A DNA stretch of 64,000 nt from Candidatus Leptofilum gracile (GTDB taxonomy: Bacteria > Chloroflexota > Anaerolineae > Promineifilales > Promineifilaceae). Position 1 is the stretch's first letter. Each line of letters starts with the position of its first letter. The position numbers and the translations under genes are program-made. Positions 1 to 13,574 of this stretch are shown in pieces. The DNA lies in contig JADJOJ010000009.1 of the NCBI GenBank assembly GCA_016713825.1, forward strand, positions 1-64,000, read 5' to 3'. The notes beneath the pieces were generated by a model. The model was not told the origin of the DNA, did not search any database, and saw only the letters and a program-made list of their open reading frames with translations.

Positions 1-1214
1 GTAATCGTGGTCACCGATGGCGAACGCATCCTCGGCCTGGGCGACCTCGGCGCGCACGGCATGGGCATCCCCGTCGGCAAGCTGTCGCTCTACACCGCCT
101 GCGCCGGCATTCACCCCGCCAAAACGCTGCCAATTACCCTCGATGTGGGCACCGAAAACGAGAAGTTCCAGCCGACCCGCTCTACATCGGCATGCCCCAC
201 CAGCGGCTGCGCGGCCCAGTACGACGCGTTTCGTGGAAGAGTTCATGCCGGCCGTCACGGAACGGTTCCCAACGTCATGGTGCAGTTTGAAGATTTTGCC
301 AACTCAACGCTTTGCGCCTGCTGCACAAGTACCGCAACGCCTAGCATGCCTTCAACGACGACATTCAAGGCACGGCCGCCGTCACCCTGGCGGGCGTCTA
401 CTCGGCCCTGCGCGCTGACGGGTGGGCCAAGCGCAAGCTGGAGCGACCAGCCTTGCTCTTCCTGGGCGCGGGCGAAGCGGGTGTCGGCATTGCCGATCAT
501 CGTCTCGGCCATGATGGAGGAGGGCTGAGCGAAACCGAAGCGCGGCAGCGCTGCTGGTTCGTCGACTCACGTGGCCTGGTCGAAAGCAGCCGCACCAATC
601 TGGCAGAACACAAGCTGCACTACGCCCACGACTTTGCCCCGCAAACCGATTTTCCTGGCCGCCGTCAACGCTTTGCAGCCCACGGGCATCATTGGCGTTT
701 CTGGCATGGGGGCAATGTTTACCTAACCGATTGTGGAGGCGATGGCTGCAAGTTCAACGAACGGCCGATCATCTTTTGCCCTCTCCAACCCCACCTCCAA
801 CTCTGAATGCACCGCCGAACAAGCGTACACCTGAGTCGGAAGGACGGGCCATTTTTGCCAGCGGCAGCCCAATTCGACCCGGTAACGTACAACGGCCAGA
901 CTTTTGTACCTGGCCAGGGCAACAACTCTTACATCTTCCCCGGCGTGGGGTTGGGCGTGGTGGCCGTAAGGCGCGGCACGTGCCAGACGAGATGTTCATG
1001 GCGGCAGCCCGCACGCTGGCCTAGTTGGTTACCGAAGAGGATTTGGCGAAGGGGCGCATTTACCCGTCGCTCAAGCGGATTCGCGAGGTGTCGGGGGCGA
1101 TTGGAACGGCCGTTGCTGACGTAGCCTTACGCCCAAAACCTGGCCCCGCGTGGCCGGCCCGACGATTTACCCGCCTACATAAAGGCGCAGATGTTCCAAC
1201 CAGTTTATGAGTAA
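1..1214 (+). pseudogene. NAD(P)-dependent malic enzyme, multiply frameshifted, 5' partial
   Basis: Malic enzyme decarboxylates malate to pyruvate with reduction of NAD(P). Read across frames, the region gives the family's order of motifs: VVTDGERILGLGDLG, the GIPVGKLSLYTACAGI segment, QFEDFAN, the NAD-binding LFLGAGEAGVGIA, ALSNPTSN, IFASGSPFDPV and PGQGNNSYIFPG. The end MFQPVYE with TAA at 1212-1214 looks native. At least five frame changes separate these blocks, and the gene enters the window already inside the coding region, so the N-terminal part is missing here. The blocks themselves are well conserved, which fits either very recent inactivation or base-calling errors. Confidence 0.85.
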
Positions 1215-1217
1215 AGG

Positions 1218-1600
1218 GAGCGCCTAGCGACTTAACCGCCGCCGGGGCAGACAAAACTTCGCGCACTGTTTGAACGAGTTCATCCACCGTGATCGGCTTG
1301 CACAAATAGCGATTTGCCCCGGCGGCCAACCCTCCTGCACAGCCCGGTACTGCGTCTTGCCACCGAGCATCACAATGGGCAAACTGGCAAACTCGGCGCG
1401 CAGCTGCTTGCAAAGACTCACCCCATCCAAATAGGCATCATCACATCCAGAATCATCAACGGGGGTTCGTTCAGCCAACCGGTCTAGCGCATCCAAACCA
1501 TCTTCAGCTTCTACAACCTCATAGCCACCGATCTCAGCATATGGCGCAATAGCTCACGCAAATTGGGTTCGTCAACAACTAGCAAGATTGAGTTCTTCAC
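1218..1600 (-). pseudogene. Response regulator receiver domain, frameshifted
   Basis: Reading leftward from a GTG at 1600, preceded by GAGGAG, gives VKNSILLVVDEPNLRELL. After frame changes come EAEDGLDALDRLAE, a segment around the phosphoacceptor Asp, VSLCKQLRAEFASLPIVML and AAGANRYLCKPITVDELVQTVREVL. This is the beta-alpha order of a CheY-like receiver with the conserved Lys in CKPI. No output domain follows, so it was probably a single-domain regulator. The true stop is uncertain because the last intact frame runs into the end of the malic enzyme gene, which is convergent with it. Confidence 0.7.
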
Positions 1601-1604
1601 GTTG

Positions 1605-1650
1605 TTCTCCTCTGTAAATGTGGGTCGGATTGGCAATCCGATCTACGATT
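1605..1650. repeat. Dispersed intergenic element, copy 1
   Basis: The segment carries TGTAAATGTGGGTCGGATTG followed by CAATCCGATCTACG; its core CGGATTG-G-CAATCCG is a perfect inverted repeat. A second, similar copy lies at 31427-31470. Both sit just upstream of a gene start region. Confidence 0.6.
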
Positions 1651-1841
1651 TTCATTCATGGTGTTGAGCTTGCGCTCATGTCGTGTCCTATCAATTCTGC
1701 TGATTTTCATTCATGGTGGTCGCCGACAGCCGGTGTCGTCCCTTGAAAAATAAAAAACAGAACACAGAGTTACACAGAGAAATCTTAGCAATCTGGTAAA
1801 TCTGCTGATTTTTCATTCATGGTGTTGAGCTTGAGCTCATG
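1648..1841. repeat. Local direct repeats
   Basis: A unit containing TTTCATTCATGGTGTTGAGC is present at 1648-1680 and again at 1808-1841, with a shorter third copy (TCTGCTGATTTTCATTCATG) at 1696-1719. Between them is a stretch of the cacagagttacacagag type also seen at 46.3 kb. No gene is visible in 1605-1949. Confidence 0.6.
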
Positions 1842-1949
1842 CAGTCTCCTCTGCAAAGCGTAAATTGGGAGATAGCTTATTCTGCGCAGTATTAAAGCAT
1901 GAGGCAGCGGCTCTTGGCAGTAGGAAAATATAGCCAGAAAGTCCTAATC

Positions 1950-2399
1950 CTACAGTAAAATGATGCGGCAGGCGATGACAACGACCACGGCAAACCCAGC
2001 CGGTGCGCTGAGAAATGGTAAGCAGGCGGCGGCTGGCCCAGATAACTGAGGGGAATTTTGAAAACGATTTTGCTGCTGAGCGTCATTGGCCCATACCCAC
2101 AGCAGCATCAGCCCGGCGGGCAGCAGCACAAACATGATCAGGGAAGCATAAGCCAGAGGGGGAGAACGGCCGTTATCCCCGGACGCCACCAGGCCAAACC
2201 CACAATCGCCGTTAGATGGGCTAGTTGGTCCAAAACAAACCCTGGCCATTGGGTTCGCTGGGAAAGCGCACCTTCACCCAGTCGGTGACAAATGGGCCAC
2301 GCCCAGCGCCAGCAGCAGGTCTAGCTGTTGAGCAGGCTGCCGCAGCAGCAGGGCAGCCACGGCCACATGGATAAGCACGATGCAGCGCCAGACCGGCAT
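1950..2399 (-). pseudogene. DUF3307-like membrane protein, frameshifted
   Basis: Leftward from an ATG at 2399 the frames give MPVWRCIVLIHVAVAALLL, LLLALGVAHF, TDWVKVRFPSEPNGQGLFWT, a LAHLTAIVGLAWWRP segment, and a C-terminal hydrophobic run ending CRIILL with a stop at 1950. The arrangement of a His/Asp-containing first helix, then LAHL, then more helices resembles small DUF3307 integral membrane proteins, but the match is from memory of the pattern only. Two or more frame changes and an internal stop break it. Confidence 0.4.
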
Positions 2400-2684
2400 T
2401 GCTGGTTACCTTCAGGCGAAAAATACGGTTCGTTTGAGGGGAAAATCGGCTAACAAATGGGCTAACAATAAAATAAAAAAAGTTGACATTGAATCCAATA
2501 CCATCTGCCAGGAGACCGCAGCGGCACGATGGAAAGATGGGAAGAAGAGAAAGCGGGTTGCCTGGCAGGACATAATTTAATTTTCAACTAGCGATGCCAG
2601 GGCATCACAACAAATTAGCAGGTTTGGGTAAGATTGGCTGCATACGGCCGTACGCCAGCAGTATGAAGCAGTTAACAACCCAAC
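2400..2684. other. Intergenic, no gene recognised
   Basis: No convincing coding signal or RNA. Open frames here are short and low in complexity. One ACGGCCGT palindrome lies at 2644-2651. Confidence 0.4.
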
Positions 2685-2728
2685 AAAAGACCCGCCAATG
2701 ACCAAAAAGTCACTGCCGGGTCTTTATT
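2685..2728. terminator. Intrinsic terminator hairpin
   Basis: AAAGACCCG (2686-2694) pairs with CGGGTCTTT (2717-2725). It is followed by ATTTT on the plus strand and by TTTTGTTG on the minus strand, so it could stop transcription from either side. It lies just downstream of the minus-strand reductase gene. Confidence 0.65.
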
Positions 2729-2834
2729 TTCACGTGGGCTTCACCACCGTGCTGCGTAACAGGTGACAAAAGCAAATCACTTTTCACGTATCACGCAGCA
2801 AACAAAACGGTGTCAATTTTTACAACCTACAAAT

Positions 2835-3446
2835 TTAGGCAATGGCCGGGGTTTGGTGCAAAAAGGTGTCGTCTGTAAGCTGCTGCAAAACAAAGGCCGC
2901 CACATCCGCCCGCGAAACCTGCCCGCCGCCAATGGTTGGGTCCAGGCCAAAGGCGTACTGCCGGTAGCCGGGCCGTTGGTCAGACCGCCGGGACGCACAA
3001 TGATCCAGTCCAGGCCGCTTTCACGCACAAACTGCTCCTGCCGTTCCTTGTCCTCGTACGCTTTGCGCAGCACGGTTTTCATGAGCATCTTGAAGGAGAG
3101 TGAGACGCGGTCAGGGTATCCCCACACCCAAAGCCGTAACCACCGCAAACGCTTAATCTCTTGCTTTTTCATGCCCTCAATGATGTTTTGCGTGCCGTCC
3201 GACACCACAAAATCGGGATTGTTGGCGGTGTTGCCCAAAGAGCAGCAAACTGCTTCTGAGCCTGCCAGCGCTTCTTCCACTTTTTCCTGGTTGAGCATCG
3301 CCAATGACCAAATACAGCTTGTCATGTTTAACGCTGAGTCTGGTGGAATCGCGCACCAGGACGGTGACTTCGTGTCCGGCTTCTAGCGCCTGCACCACAA
3401 TTTCTTTACCGGTACCACCCGTGGCACCAAAAACTGCTAATTTCAC
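2835..3446 (-). pseudogene. NAD(P)-binding SDR/NmrA-like reductase, frameshifted
   Basis: The GTG at 3446 opens VKLAVFGATGGTGKEIVVQA, an N-terminal Rossmann GxTGxxG motif typical of atypical short-chain reductases. The rest follows in other frames: a VTVLVRD strand, EEALAGSEAVCCSLGNT, the DWIIVRPGGLTNGPATG segment and a C-terminal VSRADVAAFVLQQL-type helix ending at a TAA at 2835. Gene length (about 200 codons) matches the NmrA-like flavin/biliverdin reductase group. At least three frame changes are needed. An intact copy elsewhere in the genome cannot be excluded. Confidence 0.7.
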
Positions 3447-3525
3447 AACTATTTGCCTCGCTTTATCGTTCTTCCCGCTACGCCACAATTATCAACAAAA
3501 ACTGAGTTTTTCGCTATCTATCAGG

Positions 3526-4735
3526 TTAGGCTGATTTCGGTTTGCGTAACGGCCGTTTCAAAAACCAATAGGCCGGAATCAGCACCACCAAAGATAGCAC
3601 CATGCCCAACCAGTACGGATAATGCGGATCGCGAGCAAAGATCACGCCACCCAGCGCCGTGCTAAAAATCGTCGCCAGGCTCACGGTAGATTGGTACAGC
3701 CCCAACACCCCACCACGCACCTCATCCGGCACCGTGCGGGTAGACAATGATTGCAGCGGTGGCATCATCAACCCCATGCCAATCGGGAAAAAAGATGGAG
3801 CCAGGAATCCCAAACCAGGGCCCCACGGCAATCGCCAGAAAAAACATGCCAATTCCCCGCAGCACACTGCCAACAATCACCAAATTCACCTCGCCAAAGC
3901 GGGGCAGCACCCGCCGAAAGAGCAGCGTTTGGGTCAAAAATTGGGAAAAGTCCCACCGTGCCCAGCAAAATGCCAATACCCAGATCCACAATGCGATCGC
4001 TGTAATCGGCAAACAAAACCGCGTCGCCAAACAGGGCAAAGGTGGCTTGCAGCAAACCCAGGGCAAACTGGCCAATGAACGCAATCAGCAAGATAGCCAG
4101 CAGCGGCGCGTTGTTCATTACTTCGCCGGGGCAATGCCGCCACGCCGCGCCTGCCGATTTTTCATCCGCTGCTCCGGGGTGAGCGTTTCACTCAGGGTTC
4201 GCCAGGTCAAAACAACGGTGAGGGCAGCGGCCACAGCGGCCATAAAGAAGGGGATGGGCCAAAAGCGGCAGAAAGCGAACCCCCCAACGCTGGCCCAAAG
4301 ACAAACCCCAGGCCAAACGCGGCAAAAATATACCCGAGTGATTCGGTACGCTTTTCCGGTGGCGTAATATCGGTGATGTATGCCTGGGCAACAATAATGT
4401 TGCCGCCAGTGATGCCATCCAAAATGCGGGCGATGAACAGAATCGCGACGTTGGGCGCGGCCCCAATCATGATGAAGCTGAGCACGGTACCAATTTGGCT
4501 GATGATGAGGACGGGGGATAAGGCCGTATTTATCCGACAGCCGCCCAATGGTGGGGCCAGCAAAATTGAGCGGCAAAAAATGAGGACAGCAGCAAAGCAT
4601 TGTACTCCGGCCGAATCTGAAACTGGCGCTGCGCATACAGCAGCAAATGGGCAGGGCCATGGCCGCCCCAAGCATCTGCACAAACACAATCAGTAAAATA
4701 GTCAGCAAACGTCTATCAATTTTTCTAAGATTCAT
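3526..4735 (-). pseudogene. MFS exporter (TetA-like), frameshifted
   Basis: Starts MNLRKIDRRLLTILLIVFVQ at 4735 and ends YWFLKRPLRKPKSA with a stop at 3526. Between, different frames supply GRLSDKYG (the MFS loop 2-3 motif), ILFIARILDGITGGNI, AYITDITPPEKR, GLGFVFGPALGG and a second six-helix half. These are hallmarks of 12-TM drug:proton antiporters of the TetA/class B type, and the total length (about 400 codons) is normal. At least four frame changes are spread through the gene, often near G or C runs. Confidence 0.75.
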
Positions 4736-4795
4736 GGGTAAATGGACCGCTTGTTTTCCAGGCAGCCGCTCCTCGTAAGATATTTTGTGGTGCAG

Positions 4796-4978
4796 TTAGC
4801 TATCGGGCGTATGGGTTGGCAGAGTGGGTGGAGGCGCGTCTGTCACCACCAAACTTTCTTGCAGGCGGGCAATGTGCAGCTGCTCCAATTGCTGCTCATA
4901 CTGGGCACCAATCTGGGCAAAGTAGCCAGACAAATCGCGCCAGGCCGTGGCCATTTGGGAGCGCGTGCGAGCCATCAT
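4796..4978 (-). CDS. Small protein, translationally coupled to the upstream membrane protein
   Basis: Sixty residues starting MMARTRSQMATAWRDL, mostly helical, with Gln-rich QIGAQYEQQLEQLH and a Pro/Thr-rich end. Its ATGATG start overlaps the TGA of the preceding gene, so it may be a separate coupled product. Alternatively a one-base frameshift has split one longer protein, since the preceding gene ends RRKQKMK and this begins in the same basic amphipathic style. I favour the split-protein reading slightly. No family recognised. Confidence 0.4.
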   Translation of the reverse strand: MMARTRSQMATAWRDLSGYFAQIGAQYEQQLEQLHIARLQESLVVTDAPPPTLPTHTPDS

Positions 4979-5520
4979 TTCATCTTCTGCTTGCGGCGCA
5001 GCCAGCGCCAGCTAGAGCGCAAAATGTGGCGCACATTGCCGATGACTTCTTGCGCCAGCTGCGTCAGTGGGCTGGTGGTGACGCTTTCCAGCACCTGATG
5101 CAGCGCCTGCGCCGCCAGCGCTGCGTTTTCCTGATGGTCTAAATCGCCGCGCTCTAACATTTTGTTGAGCAGGTAAGCCCGGTGCCAGTAGTAGCTCAGC
5201 TTGTCGGTCGCTTCCTTCACGGTGAGGAAGTAGAGAATGGTGCGGTAGGTGCGCTTGAGCAGCAGCCAGACCAGCTCTAGCGGCCAGAGCAGGCAGCCCA
5301 GACAGCTAAAGTTGCTGCGGTTAAGCTGGCGCACGGTGTCTGGGGAGAGGGTACGGCCGTTCCGCCGGGCAATCGCCTGCGGCATGCGCCGCTTGAAAAT
5401 CCACTCAAACAGCACGTCCACCAGCGGAATGGGAATCAGGATCGCCAAACCCGCCAGCGTGGCATCGACGTAAATCGCCCATTCAAATTTGTCGTCGCGG
5501 ATGGTTGGTTCGTCATTCAT
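4975..5520 (-). CDS. Hypothetical protein with hydrophobic segments
   Basis: 181 residues beginning MNDEPTIRDDKFEWAIYVDA. A hydrophobic stretch near residues 20-40 (LAGLAILIPIPLVDVLFEWI), a second around 75-90 (CLGCLLWPLELVWLLL), then a polar helical C-terminal half with ending RRKQKMK. The cysteines at CLGC are single and do not form an obvious metal site. The pattern suggests a small membrane-associated protein of unknown role. It stops in an ATGA overlap with a downstream 60-codon frame. Confidence 0.6.
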   Translation of the reverse strand: MNDEPTIRDDKFEWAIYVDATLAGLAILIPIPLVDVLFEWIFKRRMPQAIARRNGRTLSPDTVRQLNRSNFSCLGCLLWPLELVWLLLKRTYRTILYFLTVKEATDKLSYYWHRAYLLNKMLERGDLDHQENAALAAQALHQVLESVTTSPLTQLAQEVIGNVRHILRSSWRWLRRKQKMK

Positions 5521-5554
5521 GGTGGGGTAAGTTTAGCTGAAAATGGGCGTTTGT

Positions 5555-5609
5555 GATTAGGTAATTGAGTAATTGAGTAATTGCGTAATTACCCAATTAC
5601 TCAATTACG
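5555..5609. repeat. Tandem-unit hairpin (GTAATTG family)
   Basis: Units of GTAATTGA occur three to four times from 5561, followed by the inverted form ATTACCCAATTACTCAATTA up to 5608. The arms pair over about 20 bp. The right arm contains the stop codon of the VOC gene (5601). Confidence 0.75.
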
Positions 5610-6008
5610 CCCTTTCGGCCACGCCGGATCCAAAAAAGTCTGGATTTCGATGAGGTAGCCATTGGGATCGCGCACAAAGCATTGGTAGATGTTGAATTTT
5701 TCGTTCAGCGTCGGCGGCTTTTCGATGGTCACCCCCTGCCCCACCAGAAAATCGTGCCAGCCGTCTACGTCTGGGGTGACGAGGGTGAGCATGATGTGGC
5801 TGGTGTGCGGCGGCGCGTCCATGTGCTGCCCCAGCGTCTGGCAAAAGCCCAGGAAGGCATCGCCACTGCTGCGGTAAATGCGGCAGCTGCCCTGGTCCAG
5901 AACCAGCGCCAGGCCGAGGATGGTTTCGTAGAAAACGGCCGTTTCTGCCCAATCCCGCGCGTGTAAAAAAGTTATCTGTTGTTCGATGGGTGGTCGAAAA
6001 TTACTCAT
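5601..6008 (-). CDS. VOC family (glyoxalase/bleomycin-resistance fold) protein
   Basis: 135 residues, one vicinal-oxygen-chelate unit pair: QQITFLHARDWAETAVFYET at the N-terminus, a central HIMLTLVTPDVDGW strand, and the C-terminal FVRDPNGYLIEIQTF motif, where the final Glu is the usual metal ligand. Such proteins act as small metal-dependent lyases, dioxygenases or drug-binding proteins, and the substrate cannot be read from sequence. Length is standard. It is divergent from the acetyltransferase at 6094; its stop lies inside a hairpin repeat. Confidence 0.85.
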   Translation of the reverse strand: MSNFRPPIEQQITFLHARDWAETAVFYETILGLALVLDQGSCRIYRSSGDAFLGFCQTLGQHMDAPPHTSHIMLTLVTPDVDGWHDFLVGQGVTIEKPPTLNEKFNIYQCFVRDPNGYLIEIQTFLDPAWPKGRN

Positions 6009-6093
6009 AAGCGATACTTGCTATGCGAATAAATAGACTGATCTATTGTAAATATAACTAAAGACGTTACATTATGCACACAATTTTTCCGCA

Positions 6094-6579
6094 ATGTTGG
6101 AGACAACACAATTGCATTATCCTTCAGACAAGAATATCCACATACGGCCGTTCCACCCCCAAGATCAAGCCGCCACCAAACAGCTCATCCTGGCCGGCTT
6201 AGCCGATCATTGGGGCACGCTCGACCCCAGCCTCAACCCCGATCTCAACGATATTGCCCACAGCTACCAGGGGGAAACGTTTTTATTGGCAATGCAGGGG
6301 AAAGAAATTGTGGGCTGTGGGGCGTTGATTCAAGAGGAAGGACGGGAGGGATACGGCCGTATCGTCCGCATGTCTGTCAAAAAGGAAAATCGTCGGCAGG
6401 GGATTGGTCAGCTCATTTTGGCACATCTGGAAACGGCCGCTCACCAACGCCACTTCCACACAATTGTCCTGGAAACCACCCAAACCTGGGCCGATGTCGT
6501 CGCCTTTTACCTGGCCAACGGCTACCAAATCACCCACCACCAAAACGGCGACACCCATTTTCAAAAAACCACAAATTGA
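6094..6579 (+). CDS. GNAT family N-acetyltransferase
   Basis: 161 residues. N-terminal IRPFHPQDQAATKQL (beta1-alpha1), then the acetyl-CoA loop RIVRMSVKKENRRQGIGQLI (R-x-x-G-x-G/A form) at about residues 89-108, and the C-terminal ADVVAFYLANGYQ strand-helix, all classical for GCN5-type acetyltransferases that move acetyl from acetyl-CoA to an amine. The start is the ATG at 6094. The substrate is unknown. The gene carries two ACGGCCGT palindromes. Confidence 0.85.
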   Translation: MLETTQLHYPSDKNIHIRPFHPQDQAATKQLILAGLADHWGTLDPSLNPDLNDIAHSYQGETFLLAMQGKEIVGCGALIQEEGREGYGRIVRMSVKKENRRQGIGQLILAHLETAAHQRHFHTIVLETTQTWADVVAFYLANGYQITHHQNGDTHFQKTTN

Positions 6580-6600
6580 CAAGGGTACCCCTTCACCTGG

Positions 6601-7914
6601 TCACCGCCTCATCTTAATCCCCAGCATACCAAAACGCCTGCACCCGTTCATTATCCGCATTCCGCCGTGACCAGGTGTAAAACTCACCCAACCAAACGAG
6701 AATAACACACCCATGCCGGCAAATAGCAGCGCTGTCTGGTTCAAACCCCACGCTGGCGCATCCTGAAACAGCCCCGCCAGCAGCGTAGAAACCGACTGCG
6801 TCAGCGTCAGCATGGCAAACTCAAAGGCAAACACCCGCCCCCGGTATCGATCTGGCACCACAATTTGCAACAAAACGGCCGAAAATACCCACATGGTACC
6901 GCTGCCCACCGTCCGCACCAGCGTCGCCAACAAAAACAAACCAAACGTCGGCGCAGCCGCCAGCCCCCAAATCCCCACCGCCACCAAAGCCATACCGATG
7001 GTCGCCCCCAAAATCAAACGCGGCGGACGACTGCCCAAAGCCCGGCGCATAAACAGCGGGCCTAATCCAGTGCCTAAACCACTCACCACATAAATAATGC
7101 CCAGCGACGCCGTGCCACCATCTTCAATGCGCAGCGCCTGCGCCAAAGGGAATATCGTCAGGGGGAAAACATTGTCTGCAAAGCTAATCTCCAGCACATT
7201 CACCGCGCCCCAGACCAACGAACCAGTTGCTTTAATCAAGCTGAGAACGAGAAGATACGGCCGTCCCCACAAATAGCGAAACCCATCCACAAAATCCAGC
7301 CAGCCACCCTGGCTTTCCTCACCCGGAACCGCCACAACAGCCTTCAAAACAATCCGACTAATAAACCACGCGGAAAGCAAAAAGTGAGAGCATCTAACAC
7401 AAACGCGGTTTCTGCACCAAAAACGGCCGCAACAATCCCCCCTAGCAGCGCCCCCAGCGCCAACATCGTGCTCCAGGTAAAACTGTCCAACGCATTGGCA
7501 GTCACCAGTTCCCGACGCTCCACCACCATCGCCACTACTGCAGAACGCGCCGGTGTAAACAATGCGCTCAAAGCAAACTGAGCCACCGTTAGCAAATAAA
7601 ACAGCCAAACCTGGCCTGTCACCCCCACAATCAAAAAAGCCCAATACAATAACCGCCCGCAAAACATCAGAAATAACCATTAAATGTCGGCGGTTATACC
7701 GATCAGCCAAAACACCAGCCAACGGACTAAACATAAACAAAGGCAAAAATCGAGCAAAAAAGGTAGCTAATCGCTACCCCAGAATTACTCATCTCAGTTA
7801 TCAGTTCAGCTGCCGCAATTAAATTAAACCAATCCCCAACTGAGAAACAACATTACCAAGCCACAAATTGCGGTAATTAGCGTTATTCCTCAAGAGAGAA
7901 ATATATTCTTGCAT
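6601..7914 (-). pseudogene. MFS transporter (EntS/MFS_3-like), frameshifted
   Basis: The start is probably ATG at 7914: MQEYISLLRNNANYRNLWLG, then NVVSQLG, where one missing G shifts the frame. Later blocks are ISYLFFARFLPLFMFSPLAG, VLADRYNRRHLMVISD (loop 2-3 motif), ALSALFTPARSAVVAMVV, a run of helices through VPDRYRGRVFAFEFAML, and a C-terminus in which the better frame reads VYTWSRRNADNERV and ends near 6613. This is the 12-TM architecture of macrolide/siderophore exporters. At least four single-base shifts are needed, several in homopolymers. Confidence 0.75.
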
Positions 7915-7973
7915 CAAAACACCTGTTTAGTGGGCACAAAAAGAAGAAGAACGAGAGGAAAAATAAAAAGGCC

Positions 7974-8090
7974 TCTTGGCAATGACCTACTCTCCCAGGA
8001 GTCGCCCCCAAGTACCATCAGCGCTAGCGAGCTTAACTTCCGGGTTCGGGATGGGACCGGGTGTACCTTCGCTGCTCAAATCACCAAGAG
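7974..8090 (-). rRNA. rrf: 5S ribosomal RNA
   Basis: On the minus strand the 117-nt sequence has CCATCCCGAACCCGGAAGTT and GCTGATGGTACTTGGG, both universal 5S elements, and the ends CTCTTGGTGA / TTGCCAAGA pair as helix I. A T-rich stretch (about 7961-7972) follows and probably ends the operon. Confidence 0.95.
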
Positions 8091-8169
8091 ACCTTCTTAC
8101 AAACAAATAAGAATGTCTTTGCACTAAATAATAATCTAATAATTACAAATTGCACAACGTCAGAAAACC

Positions 8170-8184
8170 GAATTCTCCGTATCA
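8170..8184 (-). other. 23S processing stem, 3' arm
   Basis: GAATTCTCCGTATCA here is the exact reverse complement of TGATACGGAGAATTC at 11137-11151. The two arms bracket the 23S gene and would form the RNase III stem of pre-23S. Confidence 0.85.
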
Positions 8185-8185
8185 A

Positions 8186-11134
<2,949 letters not shown>

Positions 11135-11136
11135 CA

Positions 11137-11151
11137 TGATACGGAGAATTC
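11137..11151 (-). other. 23S processing stem, 5' arm
   Basis: Partner of 8170-8184: a perfect 15-bp inverted repeat directly outside the mature 23S ends. Confidence 0.85.
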
Positions 11152-11330
11152 GACTTTCTCACGTACATTGTTACTTGATGCACAATTTGTAGAAATTTTG
11201 CGATTATTATTTAGTTATTAAAGAACATTGGCTGTAAAAGCCACCCAGATACTCATTTTAAGTAACTGGATTCAAGAAAAAACAAGTTGAGTTTTTTCCA
11301 AAAGCCAACAACTTAAAACAAACTCAATTA

Positions 11331-11362
11331 TTAAACAAAAAAGCCCGGCAAATAGCCGGACT
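11331..11362 (-). terminator. Intrinsic terminator between tRNA-Ala and 23S
   Basis: On the transcribed (minus) strand the sequence is AGTCCGGC-TATTT-GCCGGGCT followed by TTTTTGTTTAAT. The 8-bp stem (one G-U) and T run are those of a factor-independent terminator, yet it lies inside the rRNA operon spacer, upstream of 23S. It may lower 23S output, be suppressed by antitermination, or mark separate transcription of 23S-5S. Confidence 0.6.
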
Positions 11363-11461
11363 CCATCAAACTAATGAAGGCGACTAAAAAACCTAATTTA
11401 AGATCAGCAGCTGTTTAACCAAAATTATTGATAAACCCCTTGATCCAAGGTAATAAGGACA

Positions 11462-11535
11462 TGGAGATGAGGAGGCTCGAACTCCTGACCTCCGCCGTGC
11501 AAAGGCGGCGCTCTCCCCAACTGAGCTACATCCCC
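11462..11535 (-). tRNA. tRNA-Ala (TGC)
   Basis: Minus strand: acceptor GGGGATG, D arm TAGCTCAGTTGGGGAGAGC, anticodon loop TTTGCAC with TGC, T arm with GGAGTTCGAGCCTCC, acceptor CATCTCC plus discriminator A. CCA is not encoded. It lies between 16S and 23S, as in typical operons. Confidence 0.95.
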
Positions 11536-11542
11536 GAAAAGG

Positions 11543-11616
11543 TGGGCCTGGTTGGACTTGAACCAACGACCTCTCCCTTATCAGAGGAACGCTCTAACCA
11601 GCTGAGCTACAGGCCC
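11543..11616 (-). tRNA. tRNA-Ile (GAT)
   Basis: Minus strand: acceptor GGGCCTG, D arm TAGCTCAGCTGGTTAGAGC, anticodon loop CTGATAA with GAT, T arm TTGGTTCAAGTCCAA, acceptor CAGGCCC plus discriminator A. CCA is not encoded. Confidence 0.95.
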
Positions 11617-11672
11617 TTAGTTAAAAAAAACAACACGGTTATACGGAATTTCAAACTTAATAAGGTTCAAAC

Positions 11673-11704
11673 AACCTTTAACAACTGAAGAGTGATAAAA
11701 ACAA
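11673..11704 (-). other. 16S processing stem, 3' arm
   Basis: Contains ACTGAAGAGTGATAAAAAC; nearly the exact inverse occurs at 13364-13394. The two arms bracket 16S and would pair over about 30 nt as the pre-16S RNase III stem. Confidence 0.8.
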
Positions 11705-11787
11705 TCAGCTAAAGCTGGGACATCCTGTATAAACAAGATGTTTGACCTGGAGTGTGCAAAGCCTTTCGGCCTTACAGTTACTCCTTA

Positions 11788-13294
<1,507 letters not shown>

Positions 13295-13363
13295 AGAATT
13301 TGCATCCGTGGTATTACCACGGAACTACTTTTGTTTTGACTCGAGAACCCAAGCTTTACTGTC

Positions 13364-13394
13364 TTGTTTTTATCACTCTTCAATTGTCAAGGTT
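13364..13394 (-). other. 16S processing stem, 5' arm
   Basis: Partner of 11673-11704, located in the 16S leader about 70 nt ahead of the mature 5' end. Confidence 0.8.
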
Positions 13395-13545
13395 CTATGT
13401 TTTCACAAGTACCACAGAGAACAAAAAACGACTCTGAGCGAGCCGCTTCATTTTTTTACTTCTCTAATGCTCTTAAGCTGGGTGTACACTTGTGATGGAT
13501 GTTCTGCTCTTCCGCAACGACATCCGTTGTGCTCAACAGCATTGC

Positions 13546-13574
13546 AGTATATCCTAACTTCTTTGTGCTGTCAA
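13546..13574 (-). promoter_or_regulatory. rRNA operon promoter
   Basis: On the minus strand TTGACA (13574-13569), a 17-nt spacer and TATACT (13551-13546): a near-perfect housekeeping sigma promoter. Transcription would start near 13539 and give a leader of about 245 nt before 16S. A small dyad CACAACGGATGTCGTTG follows the start. Confidence 0.85.

Noticed and set aside
2380..2580. 66-codon basic frame
   Set aside because: Overlaps the DUF3307-like pseudogene, no start signals, composition unlike genes here.
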